Shown piece by piece: positions 8,607 through 17,228 of a DNA stretch of 64,000 nucleotides. The stretch comes from Acetobacteraceae bacterium (GTDB taxonomy: Bacteria > Pseudomonadota > Alphaproteobacteria > Acetobacterales > Acetobacteraceae). Position 1 is the stretch's first letter, and the number at the start of each line of letters is the position of its first letter. Position numbers and translations under genes: made by a program. The DNA lies in the NCBI GenBank assembly GCA_009693865.1, contig SHWL01000008.1, forward strand, positions 1 through 64,000. Reading direction: 5' to 3'. Below the pieces are notes generated by a model, which was given only the letters and a program-made list of their open reading frames with translations, was not told where the DNA came from and did no database searches.

Positions 8607-9581
8607 ATGAAGGCGATGGTTTGCGAGGCGTTTGGCGGTCCCGAGGTGCTGGCGTACCGCGATCTTCCTGACCCTCCGCCGCCCGGTTCCGGTGAAATCC
8701 AGGTGCGGATCCGCGCCCGCGGCGTGCAATACGTCGATGTCCTGATGCTGGCCGGCAAGTATCAATTCCGGCCCGAACCTCCCTTCATCCCCGGCGGCGA
8801 AGCCGCGGGCGAGGTGATCGCCATCGGCCCGGATGTCACCGCGTTCAAACCGGGCGACCGCGTCATGTCCCGCCACACCCTGGGTGCCTGTGCCGAGTTG
8901 GGGAACGCGAAGGCCGCGCTGTGCGATCTGGTGCCGGATGGCATGAGCCTGGAGGCGGCGGGCGTTTTCCGAGGTGCCTATGCGACGGCGTATCACGCGT
9001 TGTTACAGCGCGGCCGGTTGGCGGCGGGCGAGTGGGTGCTGGTGCACGGCGCGGCCGGGGGGATTGGCATCGCCGCCATCCAGGTTGCCAAATTGTTCGG
9101 CGCCAAAGTCATCGCCACCGCGAGCGGAGAGACGAAACGCGACGCCTGCCTGGAAGAGGGCGCCGACCACGCGATCGAATACAGTGGTGGATTTGTCGAT
9201 CGGGTAAAAGAACTGACCGGCGGGCGCGGCGTCGATATCGCTTACGATCCAATCGGCGCCCATGTCGGGGAGGAATCGTTGCGCTGCCTCGCCTGGGGTG
9301 GACGCCTGCTGATCATGGGGTTTTTGGGTGGCGGGCCAACCAATATCCGCAGCAACTATCTGCTTATCAAAGGGATCGACGCCATCGGCGTGCGGATCGG
9401 CGGGTTGAACGAGGCGAACCAGGCGCTGTCCATCGCCAACATGAAGGAACTGACGAAGCTCGCGGCGGAGGGGAAGCTGAAGCCGCGGATATCCCTCCGC
9501 TTCCGGTTGGACCAGGCGCGGGAGGCGCTTCAGGCCGTGATCGATCGCGCGGTCATTGGCAAGGCGGTACTCGTCAGTTAA
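8607..9581 (+). CDS. Zinc-free quinone oxidoreductase (MDR superfamily, QorA-like)
   Basis: A 324-residue NADPH-dependent quinone oxidoreductase-like enzyme. The N-terminus MKAMVCEAFGGPEVL and the segments GRLAAGEWVLVHGAAGGIG (nucleotide-binding Rossmann turn) and GRLLIMGFLGGG are typical of NADPH:quinone reductase members of the MDR family; no catalytic or structural zinc cysteines are seen. The ATG at 8607 is fixed by the strong GGAGGTGAC six bases upstream, although the frame is open back to 8490. It is the first of four tightly spaced forward genes (cupin, DUF35, thiolase) and is divergent from the Crp/Fnr gene. Confidence 0.88.
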   Translation: MKAMVCEAFGGPEVLAYRDLPDPPPPGSGEIQVRIRARGVQYVDVLMLAGKYQFRPEPPFIPGGEAAGEVIAIGPDVTAFKPGDRVMSRHTLGACAELGNAKAALCDLVPDGMSLEAAGVFRGAYATAYHALLQRGRLAAGEWVLVHGAAGGIGIAAIQVAKLFGAKVIATASGETKRDACLEEGADHAIEYSGGFVDRVKELTGGRGVDIAYDPIGAHVGEESLRCLAWGGRLLIMGFLGGGPTNIRSNYLLIKGIDAIGVRIGGLNEANQALSIANMKELTKLAAEGKLKPRISLRFRLDQAREALQAVIDRAVIGKAVLVS

Positions 9582-9610
9582 CCTTCCCCGAAGCAGGAGG
9601 AGCAAGACCC

Positions 9611-9880
9611 ATGGACCGAGCCACATTCGAGGCCGCGCTGACACGCGAGGGTTTCGAAATCGTCTCGATCACGATGAAACCGGATGGGGTCAATCCGGAA
9701 CACGTCCATCCATTCGACGCGCGCCTGCTGGTGCTCGACGGCGAAATCACCATCACCCGCGACGGCAAGGCGGAAACGTTCCGCCCAGGTGACAGTTGCG
9801 CGATGCCGGCGAATTATCCGCATGCTGAGCGGGTTGGACCGCAAGGGGTGGCGTATATCGCGGGACGCCGCGCGGTTTAA
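9611..9880 (+). CDS. Small single-domain cupin
   Basis: An 89-residue cupin with the two conserved boxes: EHVHPFDARLLVLDGEITI (metal-binding histidines) and the later PANYPHAERVG. It starts 29 bases after the oxidoreductase stop and has an AGGAGG ribosome binding site. Such small cupins often bind a metal and a small ligand or act as isomerases. The function is not known here; the position suggests a role in the same pathway as the flanking oxidoreductase and DUF35/thiolase pair. Confidence 0.82.
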   Translation: MDRATFEAALTREGFEIVSITMKPDGVNPEHVHPFDARLLVLDGEITITRDGKAETFRPGDSCAMPANYPHAERVGPQGVAYIAGRRAV

Positions 9881-9905
9881 GAATTCAGAGACGGAGACGG
9901 GAACG

Positions 9906-10316
9906 ATGGCTGAACCAGGACGCGCCTTGCCGGTGCCGACACCTGAGACGAAACACTTCTGGGATGGCACCAACGCCGGGGAGTTGCGGTTGCAGCGCTG
10001 CGATTCCTGCGGGAAGAACTACTTCCCGCCGCGGCCGTTCTGCGCCACCTGCGGGTCCCGCAAGGTCACCGTGTTCAAGGCGTCCGGCAAGGCGGTGCTG
10101 TGGAGCTATGTCATCCATCACCGTCCGGTTCCTGGCTTCAAGCCGCCTTACGCGATCGCCGTCGTGCAGCTCGCCGAAGGGCCGCGCATGATGAGCAATA
10201 TCGTCGAATGCGAACAAACGCCGGAGGCGCTGCAACTCGACATGGAGTTGGAGGTGGTGTTCGAAAAGCAGAACGACACCGTGACTCTGCCCTTCTTCCG
10301 CCCGGCGAAAGGTTAA
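9906..10316 (+). CDS. DUF35 zinc-ribbon/OB-fold acyl-CoA-associated protein
   Basis: A 136-residue protein with an N-terminal rubredoxin-like zinc ribbon (CDSCGKNYFPPRPFCATCG) and a C-terminal OB fold. DUF35 proteins act as partners of thiolase-like enzymes and appear to help bind CoA substrates. The neighbour four bases downstream is exactly such a thiolase-like gene, so the pair should form one complex. The start at 9906 gives the usual length; the frame upstream is open but is a shadow of the cupin gene. Confidence 0.88.
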   Translation: MAEPGRALPVPTPETKHFWDGTNAGELRLQRCDSCGKNYFPPRPFCATCGSRKVTVFKASGKAVLWSYVIHHRPVPGFKPPYAIAVVQLAEGPRMMSNIVECEQTPEALQLDMELEVVFEKQNDTVTLPFFRPAKG

Positions 10317-10320
10317 GCTC

Positions 10321-11469
10321 ATGCGCAGAAATGCAGTCGCCGTTGTCGGCGCCGCCGAAACGACTCAACTTGGGGTCATCCCGGATCTCTCGCAGATCGG
10401 CCTGCATGCCGACGCCGCGCTGAACGCCATGGCGGATTGCGGACTGCGGCCCAAGGATATCGACGGGATCGCCACCGCCGGTGAGACGCCGGTGCAACTG
10501 GCGCAATATCTGGGGATCACGCCGGCCTGGGTGGATGGGACGTCAGTCGGCGGTTGCTCGTTCATGATCCATGTCCGCCACGCGGCGGCGGCGATCGAGG
10601 CGGGTCTGGCGAAAACCATCCTGATCACGCATGGCGAATCCGGAAAATCGCGGATTGGCAATCCCGGCCGCACCGTGCCGCCGGCGTCCTTGAACGGCCA
10701 GTTCGAGCAACCCTTCGGCCCCATGGGTCCGCCGTCGATGTTCACGATCCCCGTGCTGCGCTATATGAAAACGTACGGTGTAACCGAGGAACAAATCGCG
10801 CAGGTTTCGGTCGTTCAGCGCGAATGGGCGGCGAAGAATCCGCGCGCCACGTTCAAGACTCCGATCACCACCGAGGATGTGCTGAACAGCCGCATGATCG
10901 CGTACCCGTTCCGCTTGCTGATGTGCTGCCTTGTGACCGATGGCGGCGGCGCGCTGATCCTGACCTCGGCCGAGCGGGCTCGCGACTTTAAGACAAAACC
11001 GGTCTATGTCCTTGGCACGGGCGAGAGCGCGGAAGGGCCGATGGTCAGCCAGATGGAGGACTTTACCAGTTCTCGCGCGTTCCGGGTCGCTGGCCCGACA
11101 GCGTTCCAGCAGGCGGGGATCAGCGCGAGCGTGAAGGATGTGGATCATCTCATGATCTATGACGCCTTCGCCCATCTCCCGATTTACGGACTCGAAGACC
11201 TGGGCTTTTTGCCGCGAGGCGAGGCGGCGGCGTTCATCGCGGGCCGCAATACGGCGCCGGGTGGAAGCCTGCCGTTGAACACCAATGGCGGCGGATTGTC
11301 ATTCATGCACTCGGGCATGTACGGCATGTACGCCTTGCAGGAGAGTGTGCGGCAGTTGCGCGGCACGGCGGCGGCGCAGGTCCCGAACGCGAAGATCTCG
11401 GTCTGTCACGGCGTCGGAGGTATGTTCGCGGCATCCGGAACGATTATTTTCAGCAATCAGTCGCCGTGA
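10321..11469 (+). CDS. Thiolase-like/SCP-x-type acyl-CoA acetyltransferase
   Basis: A 382-residue thiolase-superfamily protein. It contains the nucleophile region TSVGGCSFMIHV and the C-terminal NTNGGGLSFMHSGMYGM and VCHGVGGMFAASGT segments of the nonspecific-lipid-transfer/SCP-x type thiolases. It starts four bases after the DUF35 gene and forms a standard pair with it. Such pairs cleave or condense 3-ketoacyl-CoA or aldol-type intermediates in side-chain or branched-acid catabolism. The substrate is unknown. A T-rich hairpin follows the stop. Confidence 0.88.
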   Translation: MRRNAVAVVGAAETTQLGVIPDLSQIGLHADAALNAMADCGLRPKDIDGIATAGETPVQLAQYLGITPAWVDGTSVGGCSFMIHVRHAAAAIEAGLAKTILITHGESGKSRIGNPGRTVPPASLNGQFEQPFGPMGPPSMFTIPVLRYMKTYGVTEEQIAQVSVVQREWAAKNPRATFKTPITTEDVLNSRMIAYPFRLLMCCLVTDGGGALILTSAERARDFKTKPVYVLGTGESAEGPMVSQMEDFTSSRAFRVAGPTAFQQAGISASVKDVDHLMIYDAFAHLPIYGLEDLGFLPRGEAAAFIAGRNTAPGGSLPLNTNGGGLSFMHSGMYGMYALQESVRQLRGTAAAQVPNAKISVCHGVGGMFAASGTIIFSNQSP

Positions 11470-11487
11470 GTTTCGTCGATCAGGGAA

Positions 11488-11511
11488 AAACCTGGGTCAT
11501 GGCCTGGGTTT
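11488..11511 (+). terminator. Candidate terminator after the thiolase gene
   Basis: An imperfect hairpin (AAACC pairing with GGTTT, with G-U pairs extending the stem around a CATG loop) is followed by TATTTTG, about 18 bp after the thiolase stop. It overlaps the end of the opposing HepT gene. Assigned by eye. Confidence 0.4.
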
Positions 11512-11868
11512 ATTTTGTTCGGCGTCGGGAACAAGTCCCGCCAGCGTTGCCAGCAGACCAGGGAGATCGTTCTCGACCACCTCCCAGACAAGCTGGTCGT
11601 CAATCGATGCGTAACCGTGGATCAATACATTTCGAAATGCCACGATACGTGAAAGATCGGGAATGGTGGCCGCCAGGGCCGGATCTGTTCGACGCAATCC
11701 GGAAAATGCCTCGCCAATGATTTCGAACTGACGTTCAACCCCGGAACGGAGCAGGTCGTCCTCAAGATAATCGTCGAAGCTCTTGCCCGCGGTGAAGCGA
11801 GCGATCTTTTCGGCACAGCGGCGCGCGTCCCAAAGATGCTTCGCCGCGTTGGAGGAAAACTGGGTCAA
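11497..11868 (-). CDS. hepT: HepT-like toxin of a type VII toxin-antitoxin pair
   Basis: A 123-residue HEPN-domain protein of the HepT/DUF86 family. The defining RNase motif R-x4-H-x-Y is present as RNVLIHGY near residues 79-86. HepT toxins are RNases neutralised by AMPylation on the motif tyrosine by their MntA partner. The partner is encoded immediately upstream, with a four-base ATGA overlap, in the order antitoxin then toxin. Base composition and position between metabolic genes suggest an acquired module. Confidence 0.9.
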   Translation of the reverse strand: MTQFSSNAAKHLWDARRCAEKIARFTAGKSFDDYLEDDLLRSGVERQFEIIGEAFSGLRRTDPALAATIPDLSRIVAFRNVLIHGYASIDDQLVWEVVENDLPGLLATLAGLVPDAEQNKPRP

Positions 11869-12215
11869 CGGGCGTGGAACAGCGTCCGGCTTTCTTGCGC
11901 GATACGCCGGCGCAGATAAGGGTTCTTCAGAGCAGCCTCGGTGACCAGGTCGACGGGACGCCCCGAAAGCGTCTCCAACGCCTCCCGCAACCCAAAATAC
12001 GCGTCGGCGTATCCTCCGGGCGGGATCGGTTCGAACGTCACGAGGAAATCCAGGTCGCTGCGGGCCGGATCGAATCCTTCCCCGGTCGCCGCTGAGCCAA
12101 ATAAGGACAGCGTCCGGACATGGAACCGCCGGCAGACATCGGCCAGAGCGTCATGCCCGGTGTTGATCTCGAACGGTTGGAGGGGCCGGTCCATCGGTAT
12201 CCCATACCACGTCAT
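11865..12215 (-). CDS. mntA: MntA-like nucleotidyltransferase antitoxin
   Basis: A 116-residue minimal nucleotidyltransferase with the signature LFGSAATGEG followed by SDLDFLV, i.e. the GS-x-x-x-G and D-x-D metal-binding residues. MntA proteins transfer AMP to the HepT toxin and so block it. The gene overlaps hepT by ATGA, so the two are co-translated. The start may instead be the in-frame ATG at 12194, which would remove seven residues; both are preceded by GGGA-type sites. Confidence 0.88.
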   Translation of the reverse strand: MTWYGIPMDRPLQPFEINTGHDALADVCRRFHVRTLSLFGSAATGEGFDPARSDLDFLVTFEPIPPGGYADAYFGLREALETLSGRPVDLVTEAALKNPYLRRRIAQESRTLFHAR

Positions 12216-12553
12216 GGTGGCATCCCACGACTCCGATTCGCGGCATCGCGAGAAGACGTTGGGAGACGACCCGTCATTGTGGCTTGCTCCACCGCAAGAG
12301 ACCGCGATGGCGGATTTCTCAAGCTACATCGTTGTTCCTGAGCCGCGGCTTTACCGTTCGGGCCCCCGCGTTGCACGAGGTCGTGACCGAAGGCGGATAC
12401 CGAGGAAGAGGCACCGGCGATAGCCGGGAAGACTATCCGGCTGGTGTGCCGAACTTGCCCGGCGCGCTGAGCTATTGTTATTCTTCATCCAAGGTGCCCG
12501 GATGGGTCGGGCATCTGGGAAATGCCGGATAAACGAATGGGGAGGTCTCGACG
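12216..12553. other. Gap of about 340 bp without a recognised gene
   Basis: This stretch separates the mntA start from the divergently read GFA-like gene. Short open frames here have no family features. It should contain promoters for both directions, but no convincing -35/-10 pair was seen. Confidence 0.5.
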
Positions 12554-13180
12554 ATGCCCGCCACTGAAAAGAAACCGGCAAAAATCGCGTGCGCATGCGG
12601 CGCTTGCGAACTCACCCTGGCGGACGGCAACGCCACCATGCACATTTTGTGCGGTTGCGAGGATTGCCGCCAGGCGCTGCAGTGGGGATACAAGAACGGA
12701 GGGGTGAAACCCGATCCGCTACAGCGTGCTTTCTACATGCGATCGGATATCGCCGATGTCAAAGGCCGGGAAAAAATGCTCACCGTTAAACTCAGGGAAG
12801 ACGGTGTATCAAGAAGAGTCTATTGCACAAACTGTTATTCGGTGCTGGGCGTCGATCATCCGGCATACATGAGCAGTGTCTTCTTGAACTTTCCCAGGCA
12901 CTGCGTGAACGGCGGCGAATTGTCGGCACCTTTGTCCTTGATGTTGTTCATGCAGGATTATTCGGAAGATATCGGCCCGCTTCCCGATGACAAGGTGCCG
13001 GTGTTCCAAAGTCTCCGCTTCCCACAGAAGATTGACAGGATAATGTCCATTGAGGCCGCGGCGAACACCTGGTTCAAGGAGCCGGCGGCCCCCGCGGAGG
13101 GGATCACCTTTACCGCGCTGATCGAAAGCCTGGGCTCACCCCTGGTGCTGAACCTGGAAAAAGGGGCGAAGCTGCTCTGA
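12554..13180 (+). CDS. GFA/CENP-V-like zinc protein (DUF6151-type)
   Basis: A 208-residue protein with three cysteine clusters in the order of the glutathione-dependent formaldehyde-activating (GFA) fold: CACGAC, CGCEDC and CTNC, which would bind zinc. The C-terminal half extends beyond a standard GFA domain. Some GFA-fold proteins handle S-hydroxymethyl-glutathione, but most members have no proven activity. The start is supported by GGGGAGG upstream. It stands alone, with 220 bp before the next gene. Confidence 0.75.
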   Translation: MPATEKKPAKIACACGACELTLADGNATMHILCGCEDCRQALQWGYKNGGVKPDPLQRAFYMRSDIADVKGREKMLTVKLREDGVSRRVYCTNCYSVLGVDHPAYMSSVFLNFPRHCVNGGELSAPLSLMLFMQDYSEDIGPLPDDKVPVFQSLRFPQKIDRIMSIEAAANTWFKEPAAPAEGITFTALIESLGSPLVLNLEKGAKLL

Positions 13181-13401
13181 CGAAACCGCTACACAGCCCC
13201 CGCCGCGCGGCGACCGTTCCGGTGCTTGGAGCGCGCGATCCGACCCCGGGACATTGCGATCGATCGTTCGCGAAATGGGTCTCACTGTCGAGGAACTTCG
13301 CGGCTTCTTGTAACCGCGCGCCGGACGCCAGGCTCAGGCCCGATTCTTGACCGGTAACGGTTCGCATGACAGCGTGCGGCATCGGAAGAGGAAACCACAC
13401 C

Positions 13402-14598
13402 ATGACGGAAAGCCTGTTCAGTGGACTGAAAGTCATCGATTGCGCGAGCTGGATCGCCGGTCCGGCCGCCGCGACCATCATGTCCGATTTCGGCGCCGAC
13501 GTGATCAAGGTGGAACCAATCGGCGTGGGCGATCCCTGGCGTAGCCGCGGGCCAATTCCCGGCCGTGACGTTGACTATTACTGGCAGTTGACGTCGCGTA
13601 ATAAACGCAGTCTGGCGATCGATCTGAAACACCCGGATGGGATCGGCGCGCTGCACAGGCTGATCGAATCCGCCGATGTGTTCGTGACGAACTTTCCACT
13701 GCCCGTGCGGGATCGTCTGAAACTCTCGGCGGCGCATCTGACGGCGCTGAATCCGCGGTTGATCTACGCCTCCTTCACCGCCTATGGCGAGGAGGGCGAG
13801 GAAGCCGCGAAAACGGGTTTCGATTCGACCGCGTACTGGGCGCGCACCGGTCTGATGGACCAGGTGCGCGCGGAGGCGGACACGCCGCCCGCCCGCTCCA
13901 TGCCCGGCATGGGCGATCACCCCAGCGCCACCGGGCTATACGCCGCCATCGTCACCGCGCTGTACCGGCGGGAGAAAACAGGGCAGGGCGGAGTCGTGCG
14001 TTCGTCTCTGTTGCAAAACGGCTTGTGGGCGAATGGCTGCGCCGTGCAAACCCGGCTGTTCAACGAGCATGTCGGTCATCGCCCGACGCGAGAGGACGCG
14101 CCGAACGCGCTGGCGAACCATTACCAGTCGCGCGACGGCCGCTGGTTCATCATGGCGCTGTACAACGAACAGCGTCAGTTGCGCGGCTTTTTCTCGGCTA
14201 TCGGCCGTGAGGATTTGCCGGACGATCCTCGCTTCGCCACGCCCGACGCGCGTAAAAACCACGCGCGCGAGTTGGGAAAAGTCCTGGACGCCGAATTCGC
14301 CCGACGCGATCTCGCGGACTGGCGGAAAATCCTCGATGGCGTTGGCGTGACCTTCGGCATCGTCGCGACGGTCAATGAAGCTTTGGACGACCAGCAAATG
14401 CAAGACTGCGGCGCCTTGGTGCCGTTCGAGGATGGGAAGAACCTGACTGTCTCCGCCCCGTTCCATATCGATGGCGTCGCGAAAATAGCGCCTAAGCGCG
14501 CGCCCGGCCTCGGACAACACAACGAAGTGGTGCTACGCGAGGCCGGTTATTCCGCCGATGACGTTGCGCGCCTGCGTTCGTTGGGCGTGCTGGCATAA
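13402..14598 (+). CDS. Class III CoA-transferase (CaiB/BaiF family)
   Basis: A family III CoA-transferase of 398 residues. It starts LFSGLKVIDCASWIAGPAA and contains the substrate-binding RNKRSLAIDLKHPDG. The aspartate in PGMGDHPSATGLYAAI is at the place of the catalytic Asp that forms the acyl-anhydride. These enzymes move CoA between organic acids in the cytoplasm. The start at 13402 was preferred to 13366 because the family begins just before the LFSGLKV block. Donor and acceptor acids are unknown. Confidence 0.88.
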   Translation: MTESLFSGLKVIDCASWIAGPAAATIMSDFGADVIKVEPIGVGDPWRSRGPIPGRDVDYYWQLTSRNKRSLAIDLKHPDGIGALHRLIESADVFVTNFPLPVRDRLKLSAAHLTALNPRLIYASFTAYGEEGEEAAKTGFDSTAYWARTGLMDQVRAEADTPPARSMPGMGDHPSATGLYAAIVTALYRREKTGQGGVVRSSLLQNGLWANGCAVQTRLFNEHVGHRPTREDAPNALANHYQSRDGRWFIMALYNEQRQLRGFFSAIGREDLPDDPRFATPDARKNHARELGKVLDAEFARRDLADWRKILDGVGVTFGIVATVNEALDDQQMQDCGALVPFEDGKNLTVSAPFHIDGVAKIAPKRAPGLGQHNEVVLREAGYSADDVARLRSLGVLA

Positions 14599-14636
14599 TC
14601 CGGGCCGCCGCCTTCACGCTCACCGCGGCGGTAACG

Positions 14637-14951
14637 TTGGGGGCGGGACTGGCGCTGCATTATCTTCGCGGCAAGGGCGCGCGGTTCCGCACGCTGGCGG
14701 TGCTGCATGGGTTACTTGGCGCGAGTGGGCTTTGCCTGCTGGTCCTGAACCTTCAAGGGCCGCGGCGGGGTGATGCCATGGGCGTTGGGTCGTTCGGAAC
14801 GGCCGCCGCGGTCCTGTTCGGCGCCGCGCTGCTGTTTGGCCCTTTTGTGGCGCTGGTGAAGACCCGAGTGGCTGGGCTGGCCCTCGCGTTTCACGTCACG
14901 TTGGCGATCACCGGATTCACACTGTTTCTGGCGTGGATCTCGTTGGGCTGA
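14637..14951 (+). CDS. Small hypothetical membrane protein
   Basis: About 104 residues with three hydrophobic segments (after LHYLRGKGARFR, around FGTAAAVLFGAALLFGPFV and at the C-terminal ITGFTLFLAWISLG). No family is recognised. Only a TTG start (14637) is available; the frame is open upstream to 14562 but has no ATG or GTG. It begins 38 bases after the CoA-transferase stop and may be co-transcribed. A strong hairpin follows the stop. Confidence 0.5.
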   Translation: MGAGLALHYLRGKGARFRTLAVLHGLLGASGLCLLVLNLQGPRRGDAMGVGSFGTAAAVLFGAALLFGPFVALVKTRVAGLALAFHVTLAITGFTLFLAWISLG

Positions 14952-14968
14952 CCATGTTCCCCAACGAT

Positions 14969-14997
14969 CTGGGCGGCCCCGTTATGAGGCCGCCCAG
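14969..14997. terminator. Strong hairpin between convergent genes
   Basis: A perfect 10-bp stem, CTGGGCGGCC paired with GGCCGCCCAG, around a nine-base loop. It lies between a forward gene ending at 14951 and a reverse gene ending at 15006. It could terminate transcription from both sides, though no long U-tract is present. Confidence 0.65.
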
Positions 14998-15005
14998 TCG
15001 AAAAG

Positions 15006-16049
15006 TCATGCGATGGCGAGCGAATAAATATCCTTGACGCCGGCAGGAAGCGTCAGCGCTTCCCAGGTCGCGCCACCGTCCTCGGTGCCATAGACCTCGC
15101 CGTCGTACCGCGCGCCGATCGCCATGCGGTTGCTGTCCTTGGCGTGCGGTGCCACCGACATGATCGTGCCGTGCACCTGGACTTTGTCGAAGCGGCTCCA
15201 ACTCGCGCCCTTGTCGGTGCTGCGATACACACCGCCATCCTTGCTGGCGGCGGCGACACTCAGCGCGGCATATAGCGTCTTGCCATCCGCGCCGACCTTG
15301 ATGTCGCGGCCATAGGTCGTCGGCGAGAAGCGGCCTACTTCCATGTCCTGCCACGTTTCGCCACCATCATGGGTTGAGAACAGTCCCATCCGCGCGGCGA
15401 AGATCACGCAATCGGGATCGGCCGGGTTGATGGCGATCGCGTGGCCGTCGAGCATCCCTTCGTTATAGGTGTTGCTGACGATCTTGCTTTTCAGATGCGG
15501 CTTCTCCGCCAGGCCAAGCAGACCGGCGCTGCGATCGGTCCAGCTCTCGCCGAAATTGTCCGTGCTCATGACGCCGTTGACTTCCAGCGCCGCGAAAATG
15601 GTGCCGGGCTTGTTCGGGTGTTGCGCCATCCGCATGACCCGGCAGGCGAACGGCATGACCGCGCGATCCGGCATTCCGGGGTTGGGCAATTCCTTCCAGG
15701 ATTCACCTGTATCTTCGCTGCGGAACATGGAAATCGGCGAGCCGCCGGCAAACACGATTTTTGGGTTGGTGGAGTCGACCAGAAACGACCAGATCTGGCG
15801 CGAGACCGGAAAATTCGCCCGCTGAAAAGTTTTCCCCGCGTCGATGCTGCGGTACACGCCATCGCCGGTTCCGGCGAAGACCACGTTCGGGTCGGTCGGA
15901 TGCACGTGCACGACGTGGGACTCATGTTCGCTGATCGGATGCGTCCACATGTCCGAACCCGCGGCGCGGCTGAACACACCGACCTTCCCCACCTGGTCCG
16001 CCCGCCCGACATAACCGGCGACGCCCGCATAAATGTTTGACTGTGCCAT
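15006..16049 (-). CDS. BNR/Asp-box beta-propeller protein (cytoplasmic)
   Basis: A 347-residue protein with repeated Asp-box motifs (S-x-D-x-G-x-[TS]-[WF]): SIDAGKTF, SEDTGESW, STDNFGESW, STHDGGETW, STDKGASW and GTEDGGATW. They predict a beta-propeller of the sialidase/VPS10-like type. No catalytic sialidase arginines are evident and there is no signal peptide (MAQSNIYAGVAGYVGRADQ), so it is likely cytoplasmic and not a glycosidase. Related genes in environmental bacteria sit with catabolic clusters. It is divergent from the dehydrogenase at 16161. Confidence 0.8.
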   Translation of the reverse strand: MAQSNIYAGVAGYVGRADQVGKVGVFSRAAGSDMWTHPISEHESHVVHVHPTDPNVVFAGTGDGVYRSIDAGKTFQRANFPVSRQIWSFLVDSTNPKIVFAGGSPISMFRSEDTGESWKELPNPGMPDRAVMPFACRVMRMAQHPNKPGTIFAALEVNGVMSTDNFGESWTDRSAGLLGLAEKPHLKSKIVSNTYNEGMLDGHAIAINPADPDCVIFAARMGLFSTHDGGETWQDMEVGRFSPTTYGRDIKVGADGKTLYAALSVAAASKDGGVYRSTDKGASWSRFDKVQVHGTIMSVAPHAKDSNRMAIGARYDGEVYGTEDGGATWEALTLPAGVKDIYSLAIA

Positions 16050-16160
16050 GGCACGCTCCTCTCTGGTTCCCGAGCCGCCACCCTACCGGACCGGCGCCCG
16101 CTTGGCCAGAGAGGCCCGAATGGCGTAGCGTCCCCTGGAGCCTGCAAGGGGAGTGCAACC

Positions 16161-17210
16161 ATGCCAAATGTCACCGCCGAACGCCTGACCGTGATCGCGA
16201 AGGGGCTTCTCATCGCCGCCGGCGCGTCCGAGGAAGAAGCCACCGTCATCGCCCGTTACAATATCGGCGCCAATCTGGTGGGCCACGACTCGCACGGGAT
16301 TATTCTGATCCCGCAATACATCGACCGGATCAAGGCGGGTCACATCGTCCCCCAGGCGCCCTGGGTCATAACGCAGGAAACCCCGACCACGACCGTCATC
16401 GACGGCAACTGGGGTTTTGGCTATGTCGTGAACGACCGAGCGATGCGCTACACCATCGAAAAGGCGAAGAAGCAGAATGTCGCCGCCACCACGGTGTTTC
16501 ACCAGAGCCATATCGGCCGTCTCGCCAGCTATCCGCTGCTTGCCTCGGCCGAGGGCATGATCGCAATGATCACCGCCGATTCCGGGCGTTCGCCCAAGCA
16601 TGTCGCGCCCTACGGCGGTGCCAAGGCGCGGCTTGGCACGAACCCGATCTGTTTCGCGATCCCATCCAATCTGGAGGGACCGTTGGTGTTCGACATGGCG
16701 ACCTCCGCCGCCGCCGCCGGGAAGATCAATGTCGCCACGGCGCGCGGCGAGCAGGTGCCGGCGGGCTGGCTGATCGACGCCGAGGGCAAGCCGTCCACCG
16801 ATCCGAAGGTGCTGCGGGCTGGCGGCGCATTGCTGCCTCTGGGTGGCACCGAGGGCTACAAAGGCACCGGCCTCGCCGCGATCGTTGAAATCCTCTCCGG
16901 ACTCTTGACCGGCCTGGGCTTTGGGATCGACCCACAAGGGCGGCACAATGACGGTTGCTTCATGGCCGTGTTCAACGTCGCCGCCTTCCGCGACCTGAAT
17001 ACGTTCAAAGCGGAAGTCACCGATTTCGCTCACTACCTGAAAGCCACGCCGCCCGCGCAAGGCTTCAAGGAAGTCTATTACCCCGGCGAGGTCGAGTTCC
17101 TGAAGGAAAAGGACCGCCGTGTTAACGGCGTGCCGATCGAGGACGCGACGTGGAAGCGGTTGCAGGACATGGCCACCGGTTTCGGCATCGCCGATAAACT
17201 TCCCTTCTGA
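16161..17210 (+). CDS. Malate/L-lactate dehydrogenase family oxidoreductase
   Basis: A 349-residue NAD(P)H-dependent dehydrogenase of the Ldh2/MDH2 family (relatives: ureidoglycolate, sulfolactate and malate dehydrogenases). Family segments include NLVGHDSHGIILIPQYIDRI, FHQSHIGRLASYPL with the catalytic-type histidine, and the cofactor-region GTNPICFAIPS. It probably oxidises a 2-hydroxy acid. It is the first gene of a forward run followed 18 bases later by the amidohydrolase gene. The substrate is not identifiable from sequence. Confidence 0.88.
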   Translation: MPNVTAERLTVIAKGLLIAAGASEEEATVIARYNIGANLVGHDSHGIILIPQYIDRIKAGHIVPQAPWVITQETPTTTVIDGNWGFGYVVNDRAMRYTIEKAKKQNVAATTVFHQSHIGRLASYPLLASAEGMIAMITADSGRSPKHVAPYGGAKARLGTNPICFAIPSNLEGPLVFDMATSAAAAGKINVATARGEQVPAGWLIDAEGKPSTDPKVLRAGGALLPLGGTEGYKGTGLAAIVEILSGLLTGLGFGIDPQGRHNDGCFMAVFNVAAFRDLNTFKAEVTDFAHYLKATPPAQGFKEVYYPGEVEFLKEKDRRVNGVPIEDATWKRLQDMATGFGIADKLPF

Positions 17211-17228
17211 TAGCAGGAGCATTCCCTG

